Below, piece by piece: positions 34,256 to 44,833 of a stretch of DNA of 64,000 nt. Numbering within the stretch: the first letter of the stretch is position 1; each line of letters starts with the position of its first letter. Made by a program: the position numbers and the translations under genes. The stretch spans positions 460,222 through 524,221 of the forward strand of contig MNCI01013830.1 of assembly GCA_015680685.1 (NCBI GenBank). Reading direction: 5' to 3'. The notes beneath the pieces are model-generated. The model did not search any database, was not told the origin of the DNA, and saw only the letters and a program-made list of their open reading frames with translations. The stretch is from Gnetum montanum. Its lineage: Eukaryota; Streptophyta; Gnetopsida; Gnetales; Gnetaceae.

Positions 34256-36380
34256 TGTAGCAACCAAAAACGTCGATGGTTGGAACATCGAGAGGTTACT
34301 GGGTGTACAGCCTAACCCCAGATTCGTGCGAGAGCTGTGTTGGAGTAAACAGAAATGGGGTGCCCTGAATGGTCTAGTCGATCAGATAGGGACTTAATCA
34401 GTTTACAATAACCTTTCATAAAAAATATTTTTAAACATGTTATGTATAACTTAAGCGATGAATGCAAATTGATAGAGAATAATGCAAAATATGGTAATGG
34501 AAAAACAAAATGAAATAGACTTGAGTGAGAGAGTGCACCATCCCAGGATTAGGGGATTTGATCTTTGTTTGGCTAAAGGTGTACAATTGATGTGCAGTGT
34601 GGATAGGCATAGCTTAGAATGGAATAGTATGATTAAAGGCCTTGGACTGCTGCCAAAGGCAATCGCCAGAAAGCCAAATGTCAAGATGCCAATCGCAGGA
34701 AAGACAAAAATGCCAAAATGCTTACTTTCAAAGCCAACCCTTTGAACATTGTTCACTGGGGTATTTATAGAGCTAGAAGTGGAAGAGGAACATGGATTGG
34801 ATGCCATGTGTCCTAGGTCCCACATAATACAAGCATGAATGTGACATGCTGATGTGTGGTGTTGCGCTGCAGTGCTACCCTAAGATGCCGAAGTAGAAAT
34901 GACCATTGCCATCAAGTTTTGGAGCTAACCAGAGATTTCCTAATGCTTCCATGCAAGTGTTATGCTATTTACATTGCCCAGTGTATCAGCATAGCATAAA
35001 CACCTACACGCTACACTGTGCTATGCTACGTAGCGTAGTTGCCAATCTTGGGAGAAATCTTTCTAGAAAGCCAAAGGTACCTATTTGAGGCCTGGCTAGG
35101 CAAGCAAATTTTGCAATTGACAACCCTACCATTCATGCTAAAAGGTCTTGGGACCTACAGAGTTCATCCTTGGGACACTTCCATGCTTTGTGTCTCTGCT
35201 ACGCTGTGCTACACTATGTAATGTAGCATAATGCAGTAGCCAATGTGACATGCATCCTTGCTTGATTTACAATGCTTTGTTGAGAAATTTTTCTTGGAAC
35301 TTAGGGGTGAAGTGGGATAGGCAGTCTTGGAGGTAAAGGTATTCCAAGTACAATTCCTTTTCTATAACCACTTTTCAGAGGACCTTTGTGCATTTTGACC
35401 CTGCTACGCTATGCTATGTTGCATAGTGTAGCACTACGTAGCACCTAGTCTGGCTCAAATCTTGTCTTATTTTGCAAACATTCTATTAGGAAATGTTGGT
35501 CATGTCTCAACATTGCTATAGAATAAGCATGTTTGATGGTTAAGGAATGGGAAAATATGCTTACTCCATCAGAGCAATCTAGGTAGGAGTATTTTCAGTG
35601 TACATCCTTACTACGCTATGCTACGCTACATAGCGTAGCACTCAAATGGAGATGAATTCTGATAAAATTTGTGACATTTTGCTGTGTTGTGTTGCTCATG
35701 CATCAAGGATGAAGTGGGCTAGATATCCCAGAGGATTGAGTTGTCGTTAATCTACATCTTTGGTGCCCGATCAGTCTTCTCAAGGCCTGCTACACTGTGC
35801 AACGTAGCATAGCATAGTAGGTTCCTATGATTAGAAAACTTGTTGAATTGTTTACTCCATCCTAAATACCTTTGATAGCTCCTAGCATGGTCCCTGGGTA
35901 GACTATCAGCTGGGTCAAAGGTCGAGCTAGGAAAACTAGAGGATGTTAGCAAGCCTATTAGCTTGGGTGATAGAAAATTTGACAAACTATACAGTTTACT
36001 CCTAGTGCCTTTTTCATGCAAGATGGCCTCATGGCTGGGTGTCATGTTGACTATGCTGCAGAGGGTGGTAGGCAAGCTTAGAAGCACCTTTTTAGGCATT
36101 AGGACTTCTGAGGTGCCATGTTGCCTGCATAGTTTGGTATGGCATCGTGCTCACAGAGATCCTTGCCCAAATTTCAAGACTCTACTGAATCATGAGAGTT
36201 CTAAAATTTATGGTGTTTCAATGACTATGTGTAAATTGCTGAAAAAGTGACTAAATCTAGGACTATGCTCAAAGCCAACTATGCTCACTATTCTATGAGC
36301 TAACTATGCCCTCCTGAGCACCTAGAATTTAGCTAAGTGTTTGATGTAAGCTCTGGTGGTTGTTAGGCAAGGTTCCAAGG
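34256..36380 (-). repeat. LTR-A, lineage O, with palindrome array
   Basis: The element-side end (CTACA) is fixed by the primer-binding site. A TATA box reads TATAAATA on the minus strand at 34769-34762 in the context TATAAATACCCC, as in element 1. The last 170 bases (34256-34425) resemble the end of LTR-B (36491-36640). Upstream of the TATA box, five imperfect palindromes built of TAGC/GCTA words recur every 179-207 bases (35000-35822). The far end is not defined; 36380 is an estimate set by the leader of LTR-B. Confidence 0.65.
35000..35822. repeat. array of five imperfect palindromes in LTR-A
   Basis: Palindromic clusters lie at about 35008-35040 (GCTATGCTACGTAGCGTAG), 35196-35238 (CTGCTACGCTGTGCTAC facing GTAGCATAATGCAGTAG), 35401-35444 (CTGCTACGCTATGC facing GCATAGTGTAGC), 35608-35640 (GCTACGCTACATAGCGTAGC) and 35787-35820 (CTGCTACACTGTGC facing GCATAGCATAGTAG). 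The 160-base spacers between them show little similarity by eye. Confidence 0.8.
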
Positions 36381-36459
36381 GAATTAAGGATGGGAACCAA
36401 TTTGCACAGGGTGTAGAGAGCATGAAAGGCAACAACCAAGGAAGGTTGAAGAAAGAAAT

Positions 36460-36490
36460 GGTAAAGGCCCTCCTTCTAGCACCAAAAAAC
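36460..36490 (-). other. second primer-binding site, beside LTR-B
   Basis: The minus strand reads GTTTTTTGGTGCTAGAAGGA, the same site as beside LTR-A with one C-to-T type change. Only about 100 bases of leader follow before LTR-A sequence begins, so nearly all of this element's internal region is gone or displaced. Confidence 0.7.
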
Positions 36491-38060
36491 TATAGTGACC
36501 AAAAATGTTAGAGGTTGGAATGGTACACCAATGTCCATAGTTATATATCCTTGACCCCATGTCCACGTGAGGGCTTGCTTGAAAATGAAGGTGGGGTACC
36601 CAGAATAGTCTTGTCAATCAAATTGGAACTTATAGGATGTTACATTAAATAAATGTGAGGGGTTTTCACAGTGTTTGCAACATGCATGGTGTCTATGAGG
36701 GTGAGCATAGTCAAGGTTTTTGGTGGAAAATGAGGGTACAAACCTACAATTATGTGTAAAAATGAATAAAAAAGTGAGTATAATTCTAAAATGCTAAAAA
36801 TGTGCAAGATGTGAGCAAAAGAGAAAGTAGCACCACCCCAAATAGCAAGGGTGGGGGGAGTGTAGTTAATTGCAAAGAGAAGGTAAGGAGGTATGTGGTA
36901 TACAAACAGGTGTAGTAGCAAGCATAGTCATAGTATCAAGGTGTATAGGCTATGAAGATTGATGACTACCATGAATTCTAAGCTTGCTAGGTTGGCCGCT
37001 ATGGTTTCCTAAGGGCTATATTGGTTTGCAAGGTGCAATGGTACTATGGTAGTGTGCAACAGTGCCAAGTGCTATAGCAAAGTTCGCCAAAATGCCAACT
37101 GTGCTTGGGTAGAAAATGCAAAAATGTCAATTGAATGTAAGAGTTGCCAACCAAATGCTTTAAATGCCAACCCCTAGAATGTGGAACATTGGGGTATTTA
37201 TGGGGCTAGGGTTAGCCCAAATTATGGATCAAGTGCCATGTGGTAGAGGGGTAGTTAGGACTATGCTAGCCCCAACTATGCTTCCAATGAAGTAAATGGT
37301 GTTCTACTAGTGTGCTCCAATGGACCCTATGAGACTACTAGACTATGAATACACTACCAAGACTACATGTGTGAGTGATAAATAGATTGCAATGTACTTG
37401 AAAATAATGCAAAATTGTGCAATTTTTAAGACTATGCTATTCACTCTCTCGAGTGGTGTCAAGCATATGTAGAATTTTATGGGTAAATGGGGAATGCAAA
37501 AAAAGAATGCTAAATATTGATCTTGCATACCAAAGAAATGTTGGAGTTTAGATGAAGACTGGTGCTAAGTTCTAGAGGCTTCTAGAGGTAGTTCTGCAAG
37601 ACTACACTGACTATGCCCTAAAGCGTAGTCTAATTGTTAGAAACTTGTTTTACAAAATTGATGTCCTTGTGTAGACTATGATGACTATGCTATAGAGCAT
37701 AGTCCCTATAGTGGGAAGCGTAGTCTAGTAATTAGAAACTTTTTCAAACTATTTCTTCCATCCCAAGCTAGCCTAATAGCCTTTGGCTTGACACTTAGGG
37801 AAATTTGCAAAATTGGCCATTAGTGGGTTGACTATGCTAACTATTCTCTAGAGTGTAGTCTTAGTAGTGAGAGCATAGTCCAATCCCTAGAAAAATTTTA
37901 CATTTGCTATTAACACTTAGAAAAATTTTATAGCTTTGGACTATTTGTGTCAACTATGCTGACTACGCTTTGGAGCGTATTCCTAGTAGTGGGGAGCATA
38001 GTCTCAACACTTAGAAAAATTTGCCAAGTTTTAAAACTAAGAGAAATTTGCAGTTGAGAC
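36491..38060 (-). repeat. LTR-B, lineage O, with palindrome array
   Basis: Its end (CACTATA, expected to be CA) precedes the second primer-binding site. A degraded TATA box reads CATAAATACCCC on the minus strand at 37202-37191. Four palindromic units at 37596-38010 combine GACTATGCT with AGCRTAGTC words and are followed by TAGAAA-type phrases. The far end is undefined and 38060 is approximate. Confidence 0.6.
37596..38010. repeat. array of four palindromic units in LTR-B
   Basis: Units near 37605, 37685, 37835 and 37955 each contain GACTATGC or GACTACGC facing a copy of GCRTAGTC. The second shows GACTATGCTATAGAGCATAGTC. Three also carry a second half-site after TAGTAGTG or TATAGTGGG, then a shared (C/T)TAGAAA tail. 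The words differ from those of LTR-A, but the architecture is alike. Confidence 0.75.
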
Positions 38061-38239
38061 TTTAGAGACCAAATTTGGCGGTGTTTCACCTTGCATGGTT
38101 GATGTCTGGTGATCTATAAGTAAATAAGAGGACTTATTAGGTCAAATTTTTTTGTGGGGATATTACTAGCCTTGATCTAATCTGAAACAACATATGTTAA
38201 CATCGTAGTGCAGATCTGAGATGACATTTCATTTGAAGG

Positions 38240-40620
38240 ACACTCAAATGTGTTTGATAAAGAGGATGAGGGTGCTAGAGATATAGGGAAACTAACTACA
38301 TTAGGTTATGAAGGTTTGGGAGGACTATTACATTAGAAAAATGATTGTTTCTTGGATCAATTGTTTGAACCACTCTCCTAGAAGGTTAGTTGTGAATGTA
38401 TAGCCCTTGTAACATTTCATTGCTATGGCTATGGTAGAATTTTTCCTTACATTGATGGAACAAGAGGTAACTAGGTTGAGGGTAAAGGGATGTGTGTAGA
38501 TAGATGCGAAGGATGGTATGGATATGGATGTTCCCCTCGAGTAGATGGTGAACAAGTTCAATGGTACTTTGGAGGGTAATAGTGATGATGGAATGAGGAA
38601 TAGTTTGTAGAACTTCTTAGACAGATAGGTTGTTAAACATAGTATCTATATGAATCTAGTTACCTATAAGGGTACTACTATCTTAGCAGTGGCATTCCAC
38701 ATGATTGTGGTTGGTGCTACTATTGATACTATTCATATGGTTGTAGTGGAGCTCCACTTGGATAGTAAGCTTGTTGTTGCTAGTGGAACTACCTTGGATT
38801 TCTTTGAGGATAAGGAAATCATATAGGTTCTTGGCTTCTTTCTAGTCAAGGATTTAACGTGTATATCATATACTCTTATAAGTGTAACACCATAGGGAAA
38901 CATCCCTTACAATGTTCATACTAAAAAATGTCACAACCAACATCATCATTAGAGTCTGTTTTCACAACTTCTTCTACTACAATAGCTTTGCCCTTACTTC
39001 TTTGGTAGGCACATTTAGCTTCTTTCTACCTCTTGTGGTTATGATCACTATTTTTCTCTTTGGATTCTTTAGCAATCTTCATAGTGGTTTGGAATTTTTC
39101 ATCGAAAGAGTCTCATAACCTATCAACATTTTTTGAAATACTAGAAATAGTTTTTTGGATAGGCAAGGTTTTCTTATTCATCACCTTGTCAAGTGGTAAC
39201 TCGTCCTCATCATAAAATAAAATCATCATGTTTCTGATGGAAGGATCCCTATTATATTATTCTACACTTCCCCTTTTTTGCAACTAAGCTTCCTCTTTTG
39301 TAACTTGTTCTATTAACCTTTGTATCTAATGAGCTCTTAGTTTAGACAATCTCCCTTGGACATAAACCCTAAGACTTCTTTTGGTTTTTGCTTGGAGACC
39401 ATTTATGATGTGGTGGAGTTGTTCCCTTTGAGAATAACCATGGCCAAGGCATCAATGTAAGAGAGAATAGTATCTACCCATGGTAGCATCCAAGGTCTCA
39501 TGTGTTCCCTATTTCTAGCCTTTGATTTGCCTTCTTAGGTTAGACACTTTGGAGTATGTATGATATTTGTCATTAAATAGTTCCAACATGGTACTTCATC
39601 TACGAATGGATTCCAACTCCAAGGACTAGTACTACCCTTATACTTTATTAATGAGCATCCTAGAAAAGAGTTTTAGTTTTTGCCAATCATTCTCAATGTT
39701 TTGTAAGTGCCAGAATTATGAAAGGCTTGTAGATGATTCTACAGATTAGAGTTATATCCCCCCTCAAATCTTGGGATACTATTCATGTCTAAACACTTGA
39801 TCCAACTATATTTCACATGTCTAGTTGGAATATTAACTACCTTTACAATGTTAAGCATACATCAAGTTGCTAATAAAGGCTCATCATCATCATTATTTCA
39901 CTATCATTGATTATGTCCTCTATTACCCCTTTGATTATTATGGGCATGGTGATTAGTATTATTGCCCCCTTGCTCACCTCCATTATGGTTTTTCCTTCAA
40001 TGGTGTGTTTCAGAATCAAAAGAGAAAGAAGAATTAGATGCAAATGAAGAGGATGAAGTGGGAGGTGCACTACCTCCATCATGATATCTACCAATTCCCC
40101 TTTGGTTATCATGACCATGTTCATCAGTTTTCTTATCATCTTGATGCTTGTTTGATCCCTTTCCTTGACTGCCATCTTTTCCTAAGCCTAGATTATCGAT
40201 TGTAGACTATAGATTCATAGTCAAACCCTCATCACCAGTATCAAAGGGTGGAGAATTCTCATTCTAAGAGCCCTTAAAGGGAGGGCCCTTGTTATCATCT
40301 TGGTTTAGCAGGAATAAGGGGGTTTGTGAACTATTTTCCCTTTGTATCTTCTATTGTGTTTTAGTGGGATGGTAGTCCCAAGTTTCATAACCATGCAAAT
40401 GTATTCCTATAGAAGATCTGAGATGCCTAATTTCTTAAGATTTTGAAATAGCATCATGGGCATAGATTGATTAGGAGGCATTACAACATTGCCTTCCATA
40501 TCATGCCATTGTAGTTGCTCATCCTGATGTAGGATGAAGGTGAAATTAGGCACATACAAATCTGGTTGAGTATATATCACGTTGCACTCTTGTGGGACCT
40601 ACAATTTCATATCATTTCTT
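38240..40620 (-). pseudogene. decayed gag region of a lineage T element
   Basis: It is collinear with 22450-24880. Both share the order of a GGTACTACTA(T/C)CTTRGCAGTGGCA-like block (38670-38700 and 22836-22860), the gag core (39330-39560) with degraded LGIYA-type sequence, and a charged or His-rich linker (39870-40175). The internal region lies just downstream of the primer-binding site at 40771-40790. Protease and RT are absent on the left, so the copy is truncated, probably by LTR-B. Confidence 0.65.
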
Positions 40621-40770
40621 ATATGATAAGAAAAAGACATTTTGTAAAACAACTAAAATATTAGTATGCTTTTGTAATTATACTATTTAAGAATGATATT
40701 GACCTTGGGGTTCATCCAATGATATTAATAATATTCATTAAACTTAGATAGTGAAAATTTCAACAAATAG

Positions 40771-40790
40771 AGTCCCCAACAATGACACCA
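40771..40790 (-). other. primer-binding site, tRNA-Asp type, degraded
   Basis: The minus strand reads TGGTGTCATTGTTGGGGACT one base after the LTR end TTATCA. It matches the site of element 2 (TGGCACCGTTGCCAGGGAC) with several transitions. Plant Athila/Tat-type gypsy elements use a tRNA-Asp site of this form. Confidence 0.8.
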
Positions 40791-40791
40791 A

Positions 40792-41777
40792 TGATAAGTG
40801 GTTGAAGGTACCCCTATGTCCAATGATATAAATCATGAAGCACTCACACATGATCTAGTCAAATTCCATGGACTCTGTAGTTTTTGATGCACTAGTCTTC
40901 AAGAAAGTGAACCTTTTCCTAATGGTGGTTTGTTGTCTTCGTAATTACACTTGTGATGCAAAAAAGTATGGTTAAGTGTAATCAAGGCATATGATATTTA
41001 TCATTTTATGTTTTATGGTCTTGATGCTTAAAGAAAGAGATGAAGTAAAATGAAAACTAATTTAATTTAACTATTTAACTAATCTTTAACTAGTTCTAAC
41101 ATAAGCATCCAGTCCTACTTTCCATACACATTCTTAAACCACATATCCACTACTAGGTTACCAAGTGCTACGCTAATGGGCACACCAAGAAATAATGCTT
41201 CTAGGATACTAAGCGAATACATGTTACACTCAAAGTGGTCATACTTATGTATTCAATCTATCTAGATTATCTTGCTTATTTAATGAATTAGCTTAATTAC
41301 TATAAAAGATTAAATAAATAACTAAAAGCATTAAATGCATGAATAAAAAATTTAAAATATCCAGAATGCTTCAAGGTTTATTAAGAAGCTCATCTTTATT
41401 GGTGCACACATTGTCATGCTTAGGTACAATAGTGCTCGAATAAAGATCTATACACTCAATGACTCTTGCTGTGGGTACTTGGGAAAATATTCTAACTTTT
41501 GAATGTAAAAACTACAAAATTTTAGCTACTACCATGATTTTAATGCCCATAAACATGGATGAGAGCTTGTATTTATAGTTTTTTTTCTAGGGCTACGTCA
41601 ATAGGGCCTCGTACATGTAGTAGATGCTATGTTGACATTGCCCCATTGATAGGGCAACACCATGTAAATGGGGCCCCATCAACATGGGTCTGTCAATGAG
41701 CCCACATCAACAGTGGCCCATCAATGCAACACTTTGACACTCATTAGTGGCAACCCACGATGCTATCATTTGCATCA
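40792..41777 (-). repeat. 5' LTR of the truncated lineage T element
   Basis: In plus-strand view it starts TGATAAGTGGTTGAAGGTAC and ends near TGCATCA at 41777. It shares CCAAGTGCTACGCTAATGGG-like blocks with the LTR at 25039 (CCAAGTGCTTACTATTGGGC). The outer end is a judgement from the terminal CATCA. No matching second LTR was found. Confidence 0.65.
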
Positions 41778-42485
41778 TATCTAATAATCCTTCACATGAA
41801 ATTTGAGTTGCATCATATAGTTGAAGAATATCTAGTACCTCATGTGCATGAAATGAGCTATGATATGTGAGTATTTGATTATATTTTTGACTATTTTTCT
41901 TATGAAATTTGCAAGTTTTTTCAACTTACTAGGCATCAAGACATGTAGCTCTAGTCAATATATGTCAAAACTAATCAACATGAAGAAGAGCATTAACATT
42001 TGAACTTGGGGACAACATATCAAATAGCTTTGAGCAACACATAGTTTAGCAAGCATGCATACCATATAAGGTTATTCAAAAGCACATTAATCTATTTTTT
42101 ATATTATTTATTTATCTACATTAAGCTTATGTTATATCTCCTCTATCATTATAAGAACCTATGAGATATCTTTGAATATGAAAGTTGTGGTGAAGTTTAA
42201 GGTTCAATGGTGTATTATCATGTTGTTTATGTAGTATTTGTATATGGTTATAATTTTTGCTATATATGAAAGATGCTTCACTATTAGTTAAATTTTTTAA
42301 CTTCTTAATTTCTTAAATTTAATGATTCTAGGGAAGCTATAAATTCTAGATCTGATGAGAATCCTATAATATTTAAATGAAATAAAGATGACTCCACTAC
42401 TATATCAAAATTAGATGATCATGAAAGAAAGAAGAAAAATTCCTTAATAAAGATGATAATCATCTCTAACATTTTTTCAACTATA
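41778..42485. other. AT-rich DNA left of element 1
   Basis: No protein recognised. It is the left half of whatever element 1 landed in; the right half continues at 53028 and leads into copia pol remains. Confidence 0.4.
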
Positions 42486-42490
42486 CCTAG
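42486..42490. repeat. left target duplication of element 1 (CCTAG)
   Basis: CCTAG immediately precedes the TGAAAT start of the 5' LTR and is repeated after the 3' LTR at 53023-53027. Confidence 0.9.
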
Positions 42491-44715
42491 TGAAATACCA
42501 TTAATTTCAGCTTAATACTTTGAATGGAAATTTATTTCTCTACAATTCAAGGATGGAAGCCCAATTGTAGAGGGCAGTAACAGGTACCACAAAAAGACAT
42601 ATTGACGAACAAGTTGTAGGGCTTCAATGCAAGAGCAAGGAGGGGCACTGGGTGGATGTGCAACTACTGAAGCAATCTGTAGATGCTGATCCATCCAGCT
42701 CCTTCCCTCCTTGATGCTGATGCTGATGCTGTGGAGGCTTACCCTCCCTACGTGCATGCCACTCCTGCGCTGCTGCTTTTGTCTGCCACACTGCTATTTT
42801 TTCTCTGCTGCACGGCTATTTTTTGCCACTCCTCTGCCCCTCCACGTTGCTGCTGCATCATCCCTGCCACCGCTGTTTGCTGCTTGCCGTCGCTGTTTTC
42901 TGGCTATCGCTGTTTTCTGGCTGCTGCGTTGTTGTTTTGGAGCTGCCACTCCTCCTGTTTCTGCTGTACCTACCAACGCTATTTTTTTTCGCTACCCCCG
43001 CACTGCTGCACGCGTCCTCTGTGCTCTCGCCACCTCTTCGCTGCTCATGTTGCTATTTGCGGTGCTGTCCACCACGTCGTTGCTCCTACTGCAGCAAACA
43101 CAAAAAAAAATGCCTTCTTCTTGTGCACTGCCTTGGCTGCTACTCTCGCCAAGCCTGCCATCACACCTGCTGCTGCTGGGTCGTCCTTGCCGCATCTGTT
43201 TGCTGCTTGCCATTTCTCTGCTGCGCAGCCACGTCACTGGTCTCTTTGCCGTTGATGCGTTGCCACTGTTCTACCATGTCGTCGCTCTGTGCTGCACCAC
43301 CGCCCTCTGACATGTTGCTCTATGCTGCAACCACCGCCCTCTGACACGTTGCTCCTGTGCTCTGGCCGCCTCTCCGTTGACCACCGCCAAGCCTGCCGTC
43401 GTTGTTTTTTTTTGTGCAGCCGCTGCTGCATCACCGTCTCCTGCCCCGCAGCATTGCTCTTCCTCCTGTTTGCTGCGTCGCTTGCTGTTTTCTGCCCATT
43501 ACCATCTTCTGCCGTCACCACTCCACCGTCTGTGCTCCCTCCGCACTACTGTTCTGCCCCTGCCGCGTCACCAATCTTGCGCTACCTCCTGCCGCGTCCT
43601 TGCTGCTGCGTCACTGATGTCTCGCCTGCCTGTGCTGCCGACTGCTGCATCGCTACACCACCAGGCATCACCGGCTACTGTCCTCCCCTCCCCGATGATT
43701 AAAATTTTTTTTCACAAAATGTTGGAAAAATTCCAATTTTCCAGCCCACTAATGCAGGTAACAAAAAATAATAATTTTTAATCAAGGAAGCCAGCTAGCG
43801 CTTTTTTTTTCAAAATTTTCTAAAGTTTTATGGCTCAAGGGCTTGTATTTTTAATTATTTGTATTTTTTATGGGCTCAAATGACCCATAAGTTGTAAAAT
43901 ACATTGAACCTGGCCAAGAGAAGGAAAATTGCCAACACACATCCAACTCATGTACAACTTTCAAGCATAGATACATTGAACCTGGTCAAAGAAAACCCTA
44001 GCTAAAACCCTAGCCCAAACCTATAAATACCCTACCAATTCACACAAATTGGGGGGAGCAACAAGCAACAAACAAGAAACAACAAACAGAGAGCAACAAC
44101 AAGAAGAAACAAAAAAAAACAAGAACAAGGAGGCAAAGAGAAGCAAAGCAAAAGCAGCAAGAAGGAGAAGAAGATTGGAGGAGGCAAAGATTGGAGAAAT
44201 TGGCGATTCCGAAGGAGGATAGCACTTGCAATCCTTGAGCACTCGGCACATCCAATTTTTGGCTTCCAAGTTCTTCTCATATTGTCACATCATCCTATTA
44301 CATTTTTCTGGGGCTATGCGTTTGACTTGCCATTCACACTTGTGCAACTACGCTTTGACCGGTGCACATTTTTTTAAAAAAAATATAATACAGTTTCATC
44401 ATTGTCTCCTATTTACATTATTTACTTTGGTTTATGCTTTGTTTGCAATATAATTCTATTCACGTACGCTTTATTTACATTTCGTATCATTGTTTACATT
44501 TTGTTTACATTCTGTTTACGATAACCCTAGCGCTAGCCGTAGCTTACGCTCGGGGAAGTCCTTGGTTGATTTGCGTGCAAACCATCCAAGGCACTCTACC
44601 TTCGTTCCCTTTTCCAACTTGCCCTCAAGCTAAGGCAGGATCCGCTGTGGCTGCCCAACAATCCCTTGGTGTCTGTTTCCCTTCCAGCCTTACACCGACG
44701 ATTTAGGTCAGTACA
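42491..44715 (+). repeat. 5' LTR of element 1
   Basis: It starts TGAAATACCATTAATTT and ends GGTCAGTACA. From about 42690 to 43700 it is a GC- and pyrimidine-rich island dominated by TGCTG/CCGCC words, unlike anything else in the window except its partner LTR. A TATA box (TATAAATA) lies at 44022-44029, followed by a CAA/GAA-rich stretch (44050-44200) that would form the start of the transcript. A 34-base unit with ACCGCCCTCTGACA occurs about 1.7 times at 43297-43354. Confidence 0.93.
44022..44029 (+). promoter_or_regulatory. TATA box of element 1, 5' LTR
   Basis: TATAAATA in the context CCTATAAATACCCTACC, 686 bases before the LTR end. The same box is at 52329-52336 in the 3' LTR, and LTR-A has it on the minus strand. 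Confidence 0.75.
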
Positions 44716-44719
44716 GTTT

Positions 44720-44740
44720 TTGGCGCTAGAAAGAGGGCCA
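44720..44740 (+). other. primer-binding site of element 1
   Basis: Five bases after the LTR end the sequence reads TGGCGCTAGAAAGAGGG. It begins with TGG as required for pairing with a tRNA CCA end and recurs beside LTR-A and LTR-B. I do not assign the tRNA. Confidence 0.75.
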
Positions 44741-44833
44741 CTTTCTTGGTATTAATTAAAACCTCACTACCTATCAAAACTCATCCATCTTACCTATTTG
44801 AGTCTCTTCATCCCTGTTGATCACACTAAGCTT

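Noticed and set aside
42683-43781. Overlapping Cys/Leu-rich open frames of up to about 200 codons in the LTR of element 1 (and 50947-52075 in the other LTR)
   Set aside because: They are open in several phases at once because the DNA is TGC/CCG-rich and stop-poor. They shift frame between the two LTR copies and contain no domain, so they are not genes.
44021-44280. Minus-strand Leu/Phe/Ser-rich frames resembling membrane proteins (and 52328-52587)
   Set aside because: They are antisense readings of the CAA/GAA-rich leader in the LTRs.
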